A DNA stretch of 64,000 nt, from IMG/VR virus record IMGVR_UViG_3300046006_002975, positions 33,145 through 97,144 of that record; one strand, given 5' to 3'. Source of the DNA: a virus. Position 1 is the first letter of the stretch. The number at the start of each line of letters is the position of its first letter. The notes beneath the pieces were generated by a model that saw only the letters and a program-made list of their open reading frames with translations, was not told where the DNA came from and did not search any database. This document shows, in pieces, positions 33,791 to 40,886 of the stretch. Position numbers and translations under genes: made by a program.

Positions 33791-33865
33791 GCCTTTTTAG
33801 TATAATGGCTATTACAGTTGACTTGTAATCTTCAGATCTCAGTTCGATTCTGGGAAGAGGCTCCA
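33791..33865 (+). tRNA. tRNA-Thr (TGT), anticodon stem weakened
   Basis: Acceptor GCCTTTT/AAGAGGC with encoded CCA, T-arm CTCAG-TTCGATT-CTGGG and anticodon loop CTTGTAA (TGT, reads ACA). The anticodon stem GTTGA/TCTTC has two adjacent T-T mismatches, and the D stem has only three pairs. Confidence 0.8.
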
Positions 33866-33873
33866 AATTATTA

Positions 33874-33950
33874 CTCCCATTAGCTCAGTCTGGTAGAGCG
33901 ATCCGTTTGGGGCGGATAGGTCGGCAGTTCGAATCTGTCATGGGAGACCA
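33874..33950 (+). tRNA. tRNA-Pro (TGG)
   Basis: Complete cloverleaf: acceptor CTCCCAT/ATGGGAG, D stem GCTC/GAGC, anticodon stem ATCCG/CGGAT, loop TTTGGGG (TGG, reads CCA), T-arm GGCAG-TTCGAAT-CTGTC, CCA encoded. Confidence 0.93.
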
Positions 33951-33972
33951 AATGTTTATTGAGAATTATATT

Positions 33973-34584
33973 ATGATTATAGGTTTACTTGGTTTTATTG
34001 GTTCCGGAAAAGGAACTGCTGGCGATATTTTAGTAGAAAATGATTTTACTGCTTTATCCTTTGCTGGTTCGTTAAAGGATGCAGTATCTTCTATTTTTGG
34101 TTGGGATAGAGCTCTATTAGAAGGTGATACTGAAGAATCGCGAGTTTTTCGTGAAACTGTTGATAATTTTTGGTCAGTTAAATTTGGTAAATCTATAACG
34201 CCTAGATATATTTTACAGTATTTTGGTACAGAAGTTTGTAGAAATAATTTACTTGATAGTATTTGGGTTGATTCTCTAGAAAGAAAAATTCAACAGTATG
34301 ATAATGTAGTTATTACTGATGTTAGATTTAAAAATGAAATTAGTTTTTTAAGGTCTATTGGGGCTAAATTTATACATATTGACAGAAAAGAAACGCGACC
34401 TGAATGGTATGGATTTCTTGACTCAGTAGATAGACCTGTATTTGTAGCTTATGCTGAAGCTAGAGATATTCATAAATCTGAATATGAATGGTATAGTAAT
34501 CCTCATATTGACTATATAATTCAAAATAATGGAACTCTACAAGAATTAGAGCTAAAAATATTAGATGTAATTGTAAATAATTAA
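33973..34584 (+). CDS. Deoxynucleoside monophosphate kinase (gp1-like)
   Basis: 203 residues from the ATG at 33973. An ATG at 33952 is possible, but its ribosome site lies in the tRNA-Pro 3' end; starts further upstream lie inside the tRNA. The P-loop is GFIGSGKGT near residues 6-14. The block SITPRYILQYFGTEVCRNNL, then IWVDSLERKI and VVITDVRFKNE, matches T4 gp1 dNMP kinases, which phosphorylate dNMPs for phage DNA. If phage DNA carries modified cytosine, as the TET gene suggests, the modification is made after polymerisation, so no special specificity is required. Confidence 0.85.
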   Translation: MIIGLLGFIGSGKGTAGDILVENDFTALSFAGSLKDAVSSIFGWDRALLEGDTEESRVFRETVDNFWSVKFGKSITPRYILQYFGTEVCRNNLLDSIWVDSLERKIQQYDNVVITDVRFKNEISFLRSIGAKFIHIDRKETRPEWYGFLDSVDRPVFVAYAEARDIHKSEYEWYSNPHIDYIIQNNGTLQELELKILDVIVNN

Positions 34585-34586
34585 AT

Positions 34587-35258
34587 ATGATTTCTAAATA
34601 TCTAACACAAATACAAAATGACGGGTTACAAATAGATGTTGTTTATGATATTGGCGCTCATCAAGGTAGTTGGTCTAGTTATTTAAAATCCAACGTTTTA
34701 CCTGTTAGCGATTTTTATTTATTTGAAGCTGACTCAATACATCAGTCGTCTTTAGAAGAATTAGGTTTTCCATATTTTATTGGAGTATTAAGTAATCCTG
34801 GGAGAAAATTTGTTGAGTTTTATAACACAAATTCAACTGATTGTAGCACTGGTAGTTCTTATTATAAAGAAAATACTGTTTATTATGATAATTTTTCTGC
34901 AGTTAAATTTCCTTGTACAACGTTAGAATCACTTATAATTGAATATGGTTTACCAATACCTAATCTACTGAAAATAGATACGCAAGGTTCTGAATTAGAT
35001 ATTTTGCGCGGCGTTGAATCATATATAGATAATATTGATTTGATATATTTAGAATGCCCTATAATTAAATATAACATTCATGCTCCATCTATTCAAGATT
35101 ATATAGATTATATGAAAGAAAAAGGATTTATTCCTACTGAAGTAATGGAAATCCATAGATATGAACATGTATTATTACAAATAGATATTATGTTTATTAA
35201 TTGCGCAACAAAAGAATGGCTTTATGGTCCAACTGAATTTAGTCGACCTTTAGTTTAA
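34587..35258 (+). CDS. FkbM-family methyltransferase
   Basis: 223 residues. The SAM-binding start is VVYDIGAHQGSWSSYL, followed by DFYLFEADSIHQSSL, then TTLESLI and LLKIDTQGSELDILRGV, the classic FkbM block order. The family mostly O-methylates sugars or small molecules. In this genome it could cap glycans made by the island at 47.5-56.3 kb. It begins 2 bases after the dNMP kinase stop and is followed by tRNA genes. Confidence 0.88.
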   Translation: MISKYLTQIQNDGLQIDVVYDIGAHQGSWSSYLKSNVLPVSDFYLFEADSIHQSSLEELGFPYFIGVLSNPGRKFVEFYNTNSTDCSTGSSYYKENTVYYDNFSAVKFPCTTLESLIIEYGLPIPNLLKIDTQGSELDILRGVESYIDNIDLIYLECPIIKYNIHAPSIQDYIDYMKEKGFIPTEVMEIHRYEHVLLQIDIMFINCATKEWLYGPTEFSRPLV

Positions 35259-35266
35259 AAGATAAT

Positions 35267-35341
35267 TCCCTAGTAGCTCAGTGGTAGAGCTGACGGCTGT
35301 TAACCGTCCGGTCGGTGGTTCGAACCCATCCTAGGGAGCCA
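35267..35341 (+). tRNA. tRNA-Asn (GTT)
   Basis: Acceptor TCCCTAG/CTAGGGA, anticodon loop CTGTTAA (GTT), T-loop TTCGAAC, CCA encoded. All stems pair well. Confidence 0.93.
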
Positions 35342-35347
35342 AATAAG

Positions 35348-35442
35348 ACCCATTAGGTGTGACTATGACGGAATTGGTAGACGTCCTCGATTGTGATTCG
35401 AGATTTTGTGGGTTCAAGTCCCACTAGTCACCCCTAATGGGT
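35348..35442 (+). repeat. 10-bp inverted repeat flanking tRNA-His
   Basis: ACCCATTAGG (35348-35357) and CCTAATGGGT (35433-35442) extend the acceptor stem of tRNA-His by ten pairs beyond a small bulge. It may guide processing or act with the following TTTAAAAAAT as a stop signal. Confidence 0.8.
35359..35432 (+). tRNA. tRNA-His (GTG)
   Basis: Acceptor GTGACTA/TAGTCAC, anticodon stem CTCGA/TCGAG with loop TTGTGAT (GTG), T-arm GTGGG-TTCAAGT-CCCAC. Discriminator C as in bacterial tRNA-His. CCA is not encoded (CCT follows), and the base at -1 is T rather than the usual G. Confidence 0.85.
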
Positions 35443-35455
35443 TTAAAAAATAATT

Positions 35456-35530
35456 GTCGCTATCGTCTATCGGTTAGGACACAAGATTTTCATTCTTGTA
35501 AGCGGGGTTCGATTCCCCGTAGCGACGCCA
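35456..35530 (+). tRNA. tRNA-Glu (TTC)
   Basis: Acceptor GTCGCTA/TAGCGAC, anticodon stem CAAGA/TCTTG with loop TTTTCAT (TTC, reads GAA), T-arm CGGGG-TTCGATT-CCCCG, CCA encoded. Confidence 0.93.
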
Positions 35531-35535
35531 ATATT

Positions 35536-35612
35536 GGGTAGGTAGTTTAATTGGATAAAACATGTGCCTCCAAAACACAAAGATGAGAGTTCAAATCTTT
35601 CTCTGCCCGCCA
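35536..35612 (+). tRNA. tRNA-Trp (CCA)
   Basis: Acceptor GGGTAGG/TCTGCCC, anticodon loop CTCCAAA (CCA, reads TGG), T-arm GAGAG-TTCAAAT-CTTTC, CCA encoded. The pair next to the loop is C-A, so the anticodon stem has four good pairs. Confidence 0.87.
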
Positions 35613-35634
35613 ATTAATTTAATACGAGGAAGTT

Positions 35635-35817
35635 ATGAAAACTTTATTTTTGATTATTTTATGTTTATTTGTAACAGGTTGTGCTAGTTCTGGTGATTTA
35701 GCTAAATTACAGGATGATCATGCTGCTTTAACTGCAAAGGTTGAATCTTTGACAAATTCAAATAAACAGTGTGATAAAAAATTAGATAATTTCTTCAAAA
35801 AAGTTCAGAAGAAATAA
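35635..35817 (+). CDS. Small lipoprotein inside tRNA cluster
   Basis: 60 residues with an AGGAAG ribosome site. A lipoprotein signal peptide is clear: MKTLFLIILCLFVTGC with lipobox VTGC and acylated Cys16. The mature part (about 45 residues) is a short charged helix (LAKLQDDHAALTAKVESL) that could form a coiled coil like Lpp. It would be anchored to a membrane of a Gram-negative host. Possible roles are an outer-membrane spanin, superinfection exclusion or a host-lipoprotein mimic. No inner-membrane spanin partner is seen nearby. The gene is wedged between tRNA-Trp and tRNA-Met. Confidence 0.85.
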   Translation: MKTLFLIILCLFVTGCASSGDLAKLQDDHAALTAKVESLTNSNKQCDKKLDNFFKKVQKK

Positions 35818-35822
35818 TATAT

Positions 35823-35898
35823 GCCCCTTTAGCTCAATGGTTAGAGCGTCCGACTCATAATCGGTTGGTTCTAGGTTCAAGTCCTAGGAGGGGCACCA
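35823..35898 (+). tRNA. tRNA-Met or tRNA-Ile (CAT)
   Basis: Acceptor GCCCCTT/GAGGGGC, D stem GCTC/GAGC, anticodon loop CTCATAA (CAT), T-loop TTCAAGT, CCA encoded. The paired first acceptor base excludes an initiator. CAT may be elongator Met, or Ile if lysidine-modified. Confidence 0.9.
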
Positions 35899-35904
35899 AA
35901 TATT

Positions 35905-35978
35905 GCGGGATTGGTATATAGGTTGTGCCTTAGCCTTCCAAGCTAATGAAACGAGTTCGACTCTCGTATCCCGCTCCA
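35905..35978 (+). tRNA. tRNA-Gly (TCC)
   Basis: Acceptor GCGGGAT/ATCCCGC, anticodon stem TTAGC/GCTAA with loop CTTCCAA (TCC, reads GGA), T-loop TTCGACT, CCA encoded. GGA is abundant in the glycine-rich fibre gene. Confidence 0.93.
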
Positions 35979-36010
35979 AATTTTATTATGTATTTTATTA
36001 TGGGAGATTT

Positions 36011-36562
36011 ATGAAACATAGATCATATAATGTTGATGGATATGCAATAGATGTCTATGACGATCTATTTACATTAGCTGAAAGAACTCATTTCTATAAC
36101 TATATTTCTAATTCAAGTTTTCGGTTTGGCTGGGAAGATACTAGTGAAATTGAATACGGTAATTATAGATATTTTTATTCAGCATATAATCAAGAAGATC
36201 GTAATAATTTAGGAATTTTTGATTCATTAAGTCGTCATGAAGGTTTGCGATATACCCTTAGTCAATATAATATTAACAAAAGTATTGTTAATTTATCAAT
36301 TCCGGTAAATACATATTTTAACCATAGTCATGTTGAAGACAAAGTTTTATTATATTATGTAAACCTTCGATGGAAAGAAGAATGGGGTGGAGAAACTCTT
36401 TTCTATGATGATAGTTTAAACGATATTTTATTTGCAAGCCCATTTACTCCAGGTAGATTAATTTTATTTGATGGACAAATTCCGCATACATTAAGACCGC
36501 AGGCTGGTTCAGCTCCGCATTTCCGTTTCACATTCACAACATTCTTTACTAAAAACTTATGA
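36011..36562 (+). CDS. 2OG-Fe(II) oxygenase (P4H-like)
   Basis: 183 residues. The ATG at 36011 follows GGGAG; in-frame starts further upstream lie in tRNA-Gly. Candidate ligands are H107 with E109 (HSHVED), then GGETLFY, GRLILFDGQIPH with H159, and R172 (FRFTFTTFF). This is the general layout of Fe/2OG hydroxylases of the P4H type, again with HxE in place of HxD as in the gene at 6020. It is coupled to the downstream cysteine-cluster gene by ATGA. The substrate is unknown. Confidence 0.78.
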   Translation: MKHRSYNVDGYAIDVYDDLFTLAERTHFYNYISNSSFRFGWEDTSEIEYGNYRYFYSAYNQEDRNNLGIFDSLSRHEGLRYTLSQYNINKSIVNLSIPVNTYFNHSHVEDKVLLYYVNLRWKEEWGGETLFYDDSLNDILFASPFTPGRLILFDGQIPHTLRPQAGSAPHFRFTFTTFFTKNL

Positions 36563-36981
36563 TTGAAAATAAACCTAGATCTTGTGGCGATTGTTCAGCT
36601 TGTTGCGAAGGATGGCTCCATGGAGAAGCGCACGGGCATAAATTTTGGCCAGGAAGACAATGTCATTTTAATGGAAAAAATGGTTGTACTATTTATGAAG
36701 ATAGACCGGAAAATCCATGTAAATCTTTTAAATGTTTGTGGTTATCTGGGGAACAAAATGTTCCCGCGTGGATGAAACCGGATGAATGTAAAGTTATTCT
36801 CTCGTACCAAAATAAAAACGGAAAACCTTATATTTTAGTTTCTGAAGCAGGTAAACCTTTAAGTGCTGAAGTTTTATCTTGGTTATTTATGGAATATTTT
36901 AATGGTAATATAGGGAATTTTGCATATGAACTAAATGGTGGTATGAATTTTGTTGGGGACAATGAATTTTTAAATACATAA
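36559..36981 (+). CDS. YkgJ-type cysteine-cluster protein
   Basis: 140 residues. CGDCSACCEG at residues 9-18, then C36 (RQCHF), CTIYEDRPENPCKSFKC: a CxxCxxCC plus CxIY.xRPxxCxxFxC layout of the YkgJ family (putative zinc or iron chelating). It overlaps the upstream oxygenase by ATGA. The two could work together, for example metal supply to the oxygenase, but that is inference. The C-terminal ~70 residues are a mixed alpha/beta tail without motifs. Confidence 0.8.
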   Translation: MIENKPRSCGDCSACCEGWLHGEAHGHKFWPGRQCHFNGKNGCTIYEDRPENPCKSFKCLWLSGEQNVPAWMKPDECKVILSYQNKNGKPYILVSEAGKPLSAEVLSWLFMEYFNGNIGNFAYELNGGMNFVGDNEFLNT

Positions 36982-36987
36982 AATTGC

Positions 36988-37016
36988 TTGACTTTTTATG
37001 TGTATTAAGTTATACT
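36988..37016 (+). promoter_or_regulatory. Sigma70-like promoter for the replisome operon (gp45)
   Basis: TTGC-TTGACT (36988-36993), 17-bp spacer, TATACT (37011-37016), about 48 bp before the gp45 ATG. Confidence 0.85.
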
Positions 37017-37063
37017 ATATATGTACTGTGTACTTTTGTTATTATTTTAAATAAGGTGATTAA

Positions 37064-37747
37064 ATGAAAATTTCTCAAGAAACAACTGCTATTCTAAAAA
37101 ACTTTGCTCACATCAATCAAGGCATCTTTTTTAGAAAAGGTAATACTGTTTCAACTATGAGTCCAGGTAAAAATATTTTATCTGTGGCTACTATCTCAGA
37201 TACAATTCCTCAAGACTTTGGTATTTACGATTTAAATAATTTCTTATCCGTTGCTTCTTTATTTAAAGAAGGTCCAGAATTAGAATTTGATGATAAACAT
37301 GTTATTATTAAAGGTCGTGGAGGTCGTAGTAAAATTAAATATCGTGTTGCTGATCAATCAATGATTGTTGTTCCGCCAGAAAAACTTCCTAATGTTCCAG
37401 CTCCAGATGTTAAATTTACATTCTCTAAAGAAGATTTTGAGTGGGTATTAAAAACTGCAACTGTTCTTGGTGCACCTCATGTTGCCGTTGAATCGGATGG
37501 AACTACTGTATCTTTAGTTACTTTTGATGAAGCAAATGATTCAAGTCATGTTAATTCATTAGAAATGGCTGACGTTGATCCAGAAGGTAAAGTATTTAAA
37601 TTAGTATTTAAAGCTGAAAATTTAAAAGTTATTCCAGATACGTATTCGGTTGAGATTTCTAGTAAAGGTATTTCAGCATGGACTTCTACTACAGCTGAAT
37701 TAAAATATTGGATTACTATTGAAACGAGTTCAACATTTGGTAAATAA
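37064..37747 (+). CDS. 45: Sliding clamp gp45
   Basis: 227 residues (T4 gp45 is 228). It begins MKISQETTAILKNFAHINQG and contains FRKGNTVSTMSP and DFGIYDLNNFLSVASLF, hallmarks of T4-type clamps. It forms a trimeric ring that tethers gp43 and activates gp55 late transcription. A sigma70-like promoter lies in front, and the clamp loader genes 44 and 62 follow, as in T4. Confidence 0.95.
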   Translation: MKISQETTAILKNFAHINQGIFFRKGNTVSTMSPGKNILSVATISDTIPQDFGIYDLNNFLSVASLFKEGPELEFDDKHVIIKGRGGRSKIKYRVADQSMIVVPPEKLPNVPAPDVKFTFSKEDFEWVLKTATVLGAPHVAVESDGTTVSLVTFDEANDSSHVNSLEMADVDPEGKVFKLVFKAENLKVIPDTYSVEISSKGISAWTSTTAELKYWITIETSSTFGK

Positions 37748-37750
37748 AAT

Positions 37751-37924
37751 ATGAGCGATTTTAATAATACAATGTTAGATAACTGGAATTCTTATATTCC
37801 AGCTACTTCAAGTTATAAAATGAAACAAATATTTTTATTTACTTTATTAGATGCTTATATTAGTGAAGAAGTTGATAAAAAAGAATTAATACATGGCATT
37901 AAATCAATTTTGACAGAGGAATAA
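37751..37924 (+). CDS. Small hypothetical protein after clamp
   Basis: 57 residues: MSDFNNTMLDNWNSYIP, then ATSSYKMKQIFLFTLLD and a Lys/Glu-rich helix ending SILTEE. It starts 3 bases after the gp45 stop and ends 4 bases before the next ATG, so it is embedded in the operon. The pattern is that of a small helical protein, perhaps an RNA-polymerase or clamp-binding peptide, but I do not recognise it. Confidence 0.65.
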   Translation: MSDFNNTMLDNWNSYIPATSSYKMKQIFLFTLLDAYISEEVDKKELIHGIKSILTEE

Positions 37925-37928
37925 TATT

Positions 37929-38213
37929 ATGACTGAAACTTTAGAAACAGTATTTGGTACGCTTGATGATAAACAATTAAAAATTCTTACTGATGGGTTG
38001 AAAGAAATTTCAGTTCATTTTTCTAGAGTTGAGCGCGAAAAAGAAGCAATTAAAGATATCGTTGATGCCGTTAAAGATCAAATTGAGTTACCAAAGAAAA
38101 TTATTAATCGTTTAGCTAAAACGTATCATAAACAAAATTTTGCTGAACAAAATACTGAAGATAAAGAATTTGCTAAACTTTATGTAAGTGTTGTATCAGG
38201 TCATACAGCTTAA
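37929..38213 (+). CDS. Small helical protein, possible DsbA-like DNA-binding protein
   Basis: 94 residues, mostly helical: KQLKILTDGLKEISVHFSRV, then REKEAIKDIVDAVKDQI and LPKKIINRLAKTYHKQNF. A helix pair with basic residues and the phrase LPKKIINRLAKTYHKQ recall small T4-type double-stranded DNA-binding proteins (DsbA). This is a tentative match from memory. It ends just before a strong terminator, closing the gp45 transcript. Confidence 0.65.
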   Translation: MTETLETVFGTLDDKQLKILTDGLKEISVHFSRVEREKEAIKDIVDAVKDQIELPKKIINRLAKTYHKQNFAEQNTEDKEFAKLYVSVVSGHTA

Positions 38214-38223
38214 ATTGATTTTT

Positions 38224-38246
38224 GGGTGGCTTCGGTCACCCTTTTT
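38224..38246 (+). terminator. Terminator between gp45 and gp44 transcripts
   Basis: GGGTGGC-TTCG-GTCACCC (38224-38241) followed by TTTTT. The UUCG loop matches the gp23 terminator. Confidence 0.9.
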
Positions 38247-38272
38247 ATTATTTTTATTTTGGAGTTTATATT

Positions 38273-39214
38273 ATGATACGTGAGCATATGTTATGGTGCG
38301 AAAAATACAGACCAGAAAAAATTTCAGATTGTATTCTTCCTGAATCAATCAAATCGACATTCCAAGAATTTGTTACTCAAAACAAAATCCCTCATTTATT
38401 AATTGCAGGTTCAGCTGGCGTTGGTAAAACAACTATTGCAAAAGCCTTATGTAAAGAAACAGATTGCGACTATATTGTCATTAATGGTTCTGATGAAAAT
38501 GGTATTGATGTTCTTCGTGGTAAAATTAAAAATTATGCATCTTCAGTTAGTTTATCTGGCGGACGTAAAGTAATTATTATTGATGAAGCAGATTATTTAA
38601 ATGCTAATTCACTACAACCAGCTTTGCGTAATGCAATTGAAGAGTTTTCTCGTAACTGTTCTTTTATATTTACTTGTAACTATAAAAACCGTATTATTGA
38701 ACCGCTACATTCAAGATGTTCAGTTGTCGATGTAAAGATTACAAAAGAAGATAAACAGAAATTAATGGCTCAGTTTTTTAAACGAGTTTGTTGGATTTTA
38801 GATGAAGAAAAAGTTGAATATAACAAAGAAGTTGTAGCTCAGGTTATTGCTAAATATTATCCAGATAATCGTAGAGTTTTAAACGAACTTCAGCGTTATG
38901 CAATGGGTGGTGTTATTGATGCGGGTTTATTATCACAAGTTTCTGATGTAAATTTAACACCATTAATTAAAGGTTTAAAAGAAAAATCGTTTGCTGACGT
39001 TAGAAAATGGGTTGTTGATAACTTAGATAATGATAGTCAAACAATTTATCGCAAGATGTATGATTCAATGTATGATATTTTAAAGCCAAATTCAATACCC
39101 CAGTTAGTGTTATTAATTGGTCGATATCAATATCAAACAGCTTTTGTTATTGATCACGAGATTAATTTAATGGCTTTCTTTACAGAATGTATGGTTGACT
39201 TAGAATTCAAATAG
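38273..39214 (+). CDS. 44: Clamp loader large subunit gp44
   Basis: 313 residues (T4 gp44 is 319). The ATG at 38273 follows GGAG; an in-frame upstream TTG lies in the terminator. AAA+ motifs: Walker A GSAGVGKTT (46-54), Walker B IIIDEAD (101-107) and SRC (147-149) with the arginine finger. With gp62 it opens and loads gp45 onto primed DNA. It follows a terminator without an obvious promoter, so read-through or an unrecognised promoter must supply its RNA. Confidence 0.95.
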   Translation: MIREHMLWCEKYRPEKISDCILPESIKSTFQEFVTQNKIPHLLIAGSAGVGKTTIAKALCKETDCDYIVINGSDENGIDVLRGKIKNYASSVSLSGGRKVIIIDEADYLNANSLQPALRNAIEEFSRNCSFIFTCNYKNRIIEPLHSRCSVVDVKITKEDKQKLMAQFFKRVCWILDEEKVEYNKEVVAQVIAKYYPDNRRVLNELQRYAMGGVIDAGLLSQVSDVNLTPLIKGLKEKSFADVRKWVVDNLDNDSQTIYRKMYDSMYDILKPNSIPQLVLLIGRYQYQTAFVIDHEINLMAFFTECMVDLEFK

Positions 39215-39221
39215 GTGAGTT

Positions 39222-39605
39222 ATGGATTTATTTAAAGAAGTTTTACCATCATTGCTTCAATATAAAAAATCTATTATTACATCCGATAACGAAAAACAAT
39301 ACGAACCTTATATTGTAAATCGAGCATTAAGTCAGCATAATGATTGTTTGTTATATGTAAATGAAATGAATCAGTATTCTGGTTTAGATAAAAAAATGCA
39401 ATATGATTTTTACCTAAATATATTAGTTGCTAAGAAAAGACCTTTTCAAAAATGGTATAAAGCAAGCGAATCAAAAGATATTCAGGTAATTAAGGAGTAT
39501 TTCGGTTATTCATCAGAAAAAGCTAAAGATGCATTAAGAATTCTTACTCCTGAACAAATTGATAAAATTAAGGAAGTTGTTGATAAAACAGGAGTTATAA
39601 AATGA
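39222..39605 (+). CDS. 62: Clamp loader small subunit gp62
   Basis: 127 residues, shorter than T4 gp62 (187) and typical of cyanophage-like relatives. MDLFKEVLPSLLQYKK, a YIVNRALSQHNDCLLYVNEM block and the VAKKRPFQKWYKA segment are conserved in gp62. One gp62 joins four gp44 in the loader. Its stop overlaps regA by ATGA, as in T4. Confidence 0.88.
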   Translation: MDLFKEVLPSLLQYKKSIITSDNEKQYEPYIVNRALSQHNDCLLYVNEMNQYSGLDKKMQYDFYLNILVAKKRPFQKWYKASESKDIQVIKEYFGYSSEKAKDALRILTPEQIDKIKEVVDKTGVIK

Positions 39606-40003
39606 GTGACATTTTTAATGGATATGGCGTTGAGGTATTTATTGATGAAAATAATTTTTTAAAAATTAAAGAAACATTATCTAGAATTGGCGTATTATCT
39701 AAAAAAGATAAAACTTTATATCAATCATGTCATATTTTACATAAACAAAGTAGATATGTAATTATCCATTTTAAAGAATTATTTGGTCTAGATAACAAAT
39801 CTCATGAAATTAGTGAAAATGATATTGCTAGAAGAAATACTATTGTAAATCTTTTAAGAGATTGGGAATTATTGGAAATTAGACACGAAGATGAATGTAA
39901 ATCTCCGTTAGTTCCTATTAGTCAAATTAAAATTTTATCGTATAAAGAAAAAGATGAATATAATTTGGTTAGTAAATATAACATTGGCAAAGTTAAAAAA
40001 TAA
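39602..40003 (+). CDS. regA: Translational repressor RegA
   Basis: 133 residues (T4 RegA is 122). GVEVFIDENNFLKIKETLSR at the start, then ARRNTIVNLLRDWELLEI near residue 80, match RegA. It binds early mRNA start sites and reduces translation of replication proteins, including its own operon. It is in the T4 order 45-44-62-regA-43. It ends in a one-base overlap with the PAAR gene. Confidence 0.9.
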   Translation: MSDIFNGYGVEVFIDENNFLKIKETLSRIGVLSKKDKTLYQSCHILHKQSRYVIIHFKELFGLDNKSHEISENDIARRNTIVNLLRDWELLEIRHEDECKSPLVPISQIKILSYKEKDEYNLVSKYNIGKVKK

Positions 40004-40266
40004 TGCCTGGAGTTACTAGAAAAAGTACGGATTCAGCTGGAGGTAAATTAGCTGCTGGATCCGGTGATGTATTTGTTAATGGAGCTGCAGCAGTTAGAAT
40101 AGGTGATGCAGTTACAGGTCATGGGGTCGCCCCTCATGATTCCCCAACTATGGCTGCTGGTTCTGGTTCAGTATTTGTTAATGGCATTGCAGTTTGTCGA
40201 GCTGGCGATGCCGCTACTTGTGGCCATTCAGCGTCAGGGTCGGGAGACGTTTTTGCTGGTGGCTAA
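40003..40266 (+). CDS. PAAR-domain spike tip protein
   Basis: 87 residues. Two halves each with GSG.VFVNG..(A/V)(A/C)R.GDA: PGVTRKSTDSAGGKLAAGSG then GHSASGSGDVFAGG is the PAAR pattern with conserved histidines and cysteines (H45?, C65, C73, H75) for metal binding. PAAR proteins sharpen the tip of contractile tail spikes (T4 gp5.4 analogue). It lies, unusually, inside the replication operon between regA and hsp20, away from other tail genes and without a late promoter. Confidence 0.88.
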   Translation: MPGVTRKSTDSAGGKLAAGSGDVFVNGAAAVRIGDAVTGHGVAPHDSPTMAAGSGSVFVNGIAVCRAGDAATCGHSASGSGDVFAGG

Positions 40267-40347
40267 ATAGTTTTGCGAGAATGGTTCTCGTGGAAAAATG
40301 ACCTGCTTCGGGGGTCGAAATTAAATCTTGCTTTTAAGGAGAAAAAT

Positions 40348-40776
40348 ATGTACGCTAAAGACTTAACTACTTTTAGAACAATTCATAATTCAGCATTAAT
40401 TGGTTTTGACGAATTATTTCGTAGAATCAATGAATTGGAAAAGCCGCAAACTGGGTTTCCTCCATATGATATTATTAAACAGTCTGAAGAGAAGTTTGTT
40501 ATCAAAATGGCAGTTGCTGGATATACAAAAGATCAAATCTCAGTTACTTTAGATACAGGTAAACTTGTTGTTACAGGTAAAATTAAACCAGATGAATCTA
40601 AAAAAGATTCGGAATTCTTATATAAAGGAATTGCTGAAAGAGATTTTACTAGAACATTTACCATAGCTGATACAGTTGAAGTCGATAAAGTATCATTATC
40701 CGATGGTATGTTATATGTATCGCTAAGAAATGTAATACCAGATAACAAAAAGCCTAAAATATTTCAAATAGAATAA
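40348..40776 (+). CDS. Small heat shock protein Hsp20
   Basis: 142 residues from the ATG at 40348, which follows AAGGAG; the in-frame start at 40273 is rejected because it lacks a site. The alpha-crystallin domain is clear: TGFPPYDIIKQSEEKFVIKM, AVAGYTKDQISVTLDTGKLV, FLYKGIAERDFTRTFTI and DTVEVDKVSLSDGMLYVSL. It holds unfolding proteins; Hsp20 genes are a feature of cyanophage-like T4 relatives. The 81-bp leader contains a CGAGAA-TGG-TTCTCG hairpin (near 40278-40292). A terminator follows the gene. Confidence 0.93.
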   Translation: MYAKDLTTFRTIHNSALIGFDELFRRINELEKPQTGFPPYDIIKQSEEKFVIKMAVAGYTKDQISVTLDTGKLVVTGKIKPDESKKDSEFLYKGIAERDFTRTFTIADTVEVDKVSLSDGMLYVSLRNVIPDNKKPKIFQIE

Positions 40777-40795
40777 TTAGGTTTTATAACTATAG

Positions 40796-40826
40796 GGGCA
40801 ATCAGAAATGGTTGCCCTTTTTTTTT
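40796..40826 (+). terminator. Intrinsic terminator after hsp20
   Basis: GGGCAATC / GGTTGCCC stem (8 bp, loop AGAAAT) followed by nine T's. It ends three bases before the next promoter's -35. Confidence 0.93.
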
Positions 40827-40828
40827 GC

Positions 40829-40857
40829 TTGACGAAAAATGACTTATATAGTATAAT
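40829..40857 (+). promoter_or_regulatory. Sigma70-like promoter for dCMP deaminase/gp43 operon
   Basis: TTGC-TTGACG (40829-40834), 17-bp spacer, TATAAT (40852-40857), directly after the terminator T-tract. Confidence 0.88.
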
Positions 40858-40886
40858 ATTATTATAGTTTAAATGTAGGAGGTATT

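Noticed and set aside
35903-36010. Extended N-terminus of the oxygenase through tRNA-Gly
   Set aside because: The tRNA is complete and the ATG at 36011 has a good ribosome site.
38222-38272. Extended N-terminus for gp44 starting at 38222
   Set aside because: Those codons are the terminator hairpin and its T-tract; ATG at 38273 has the ribosome site and fits T4 gp44.
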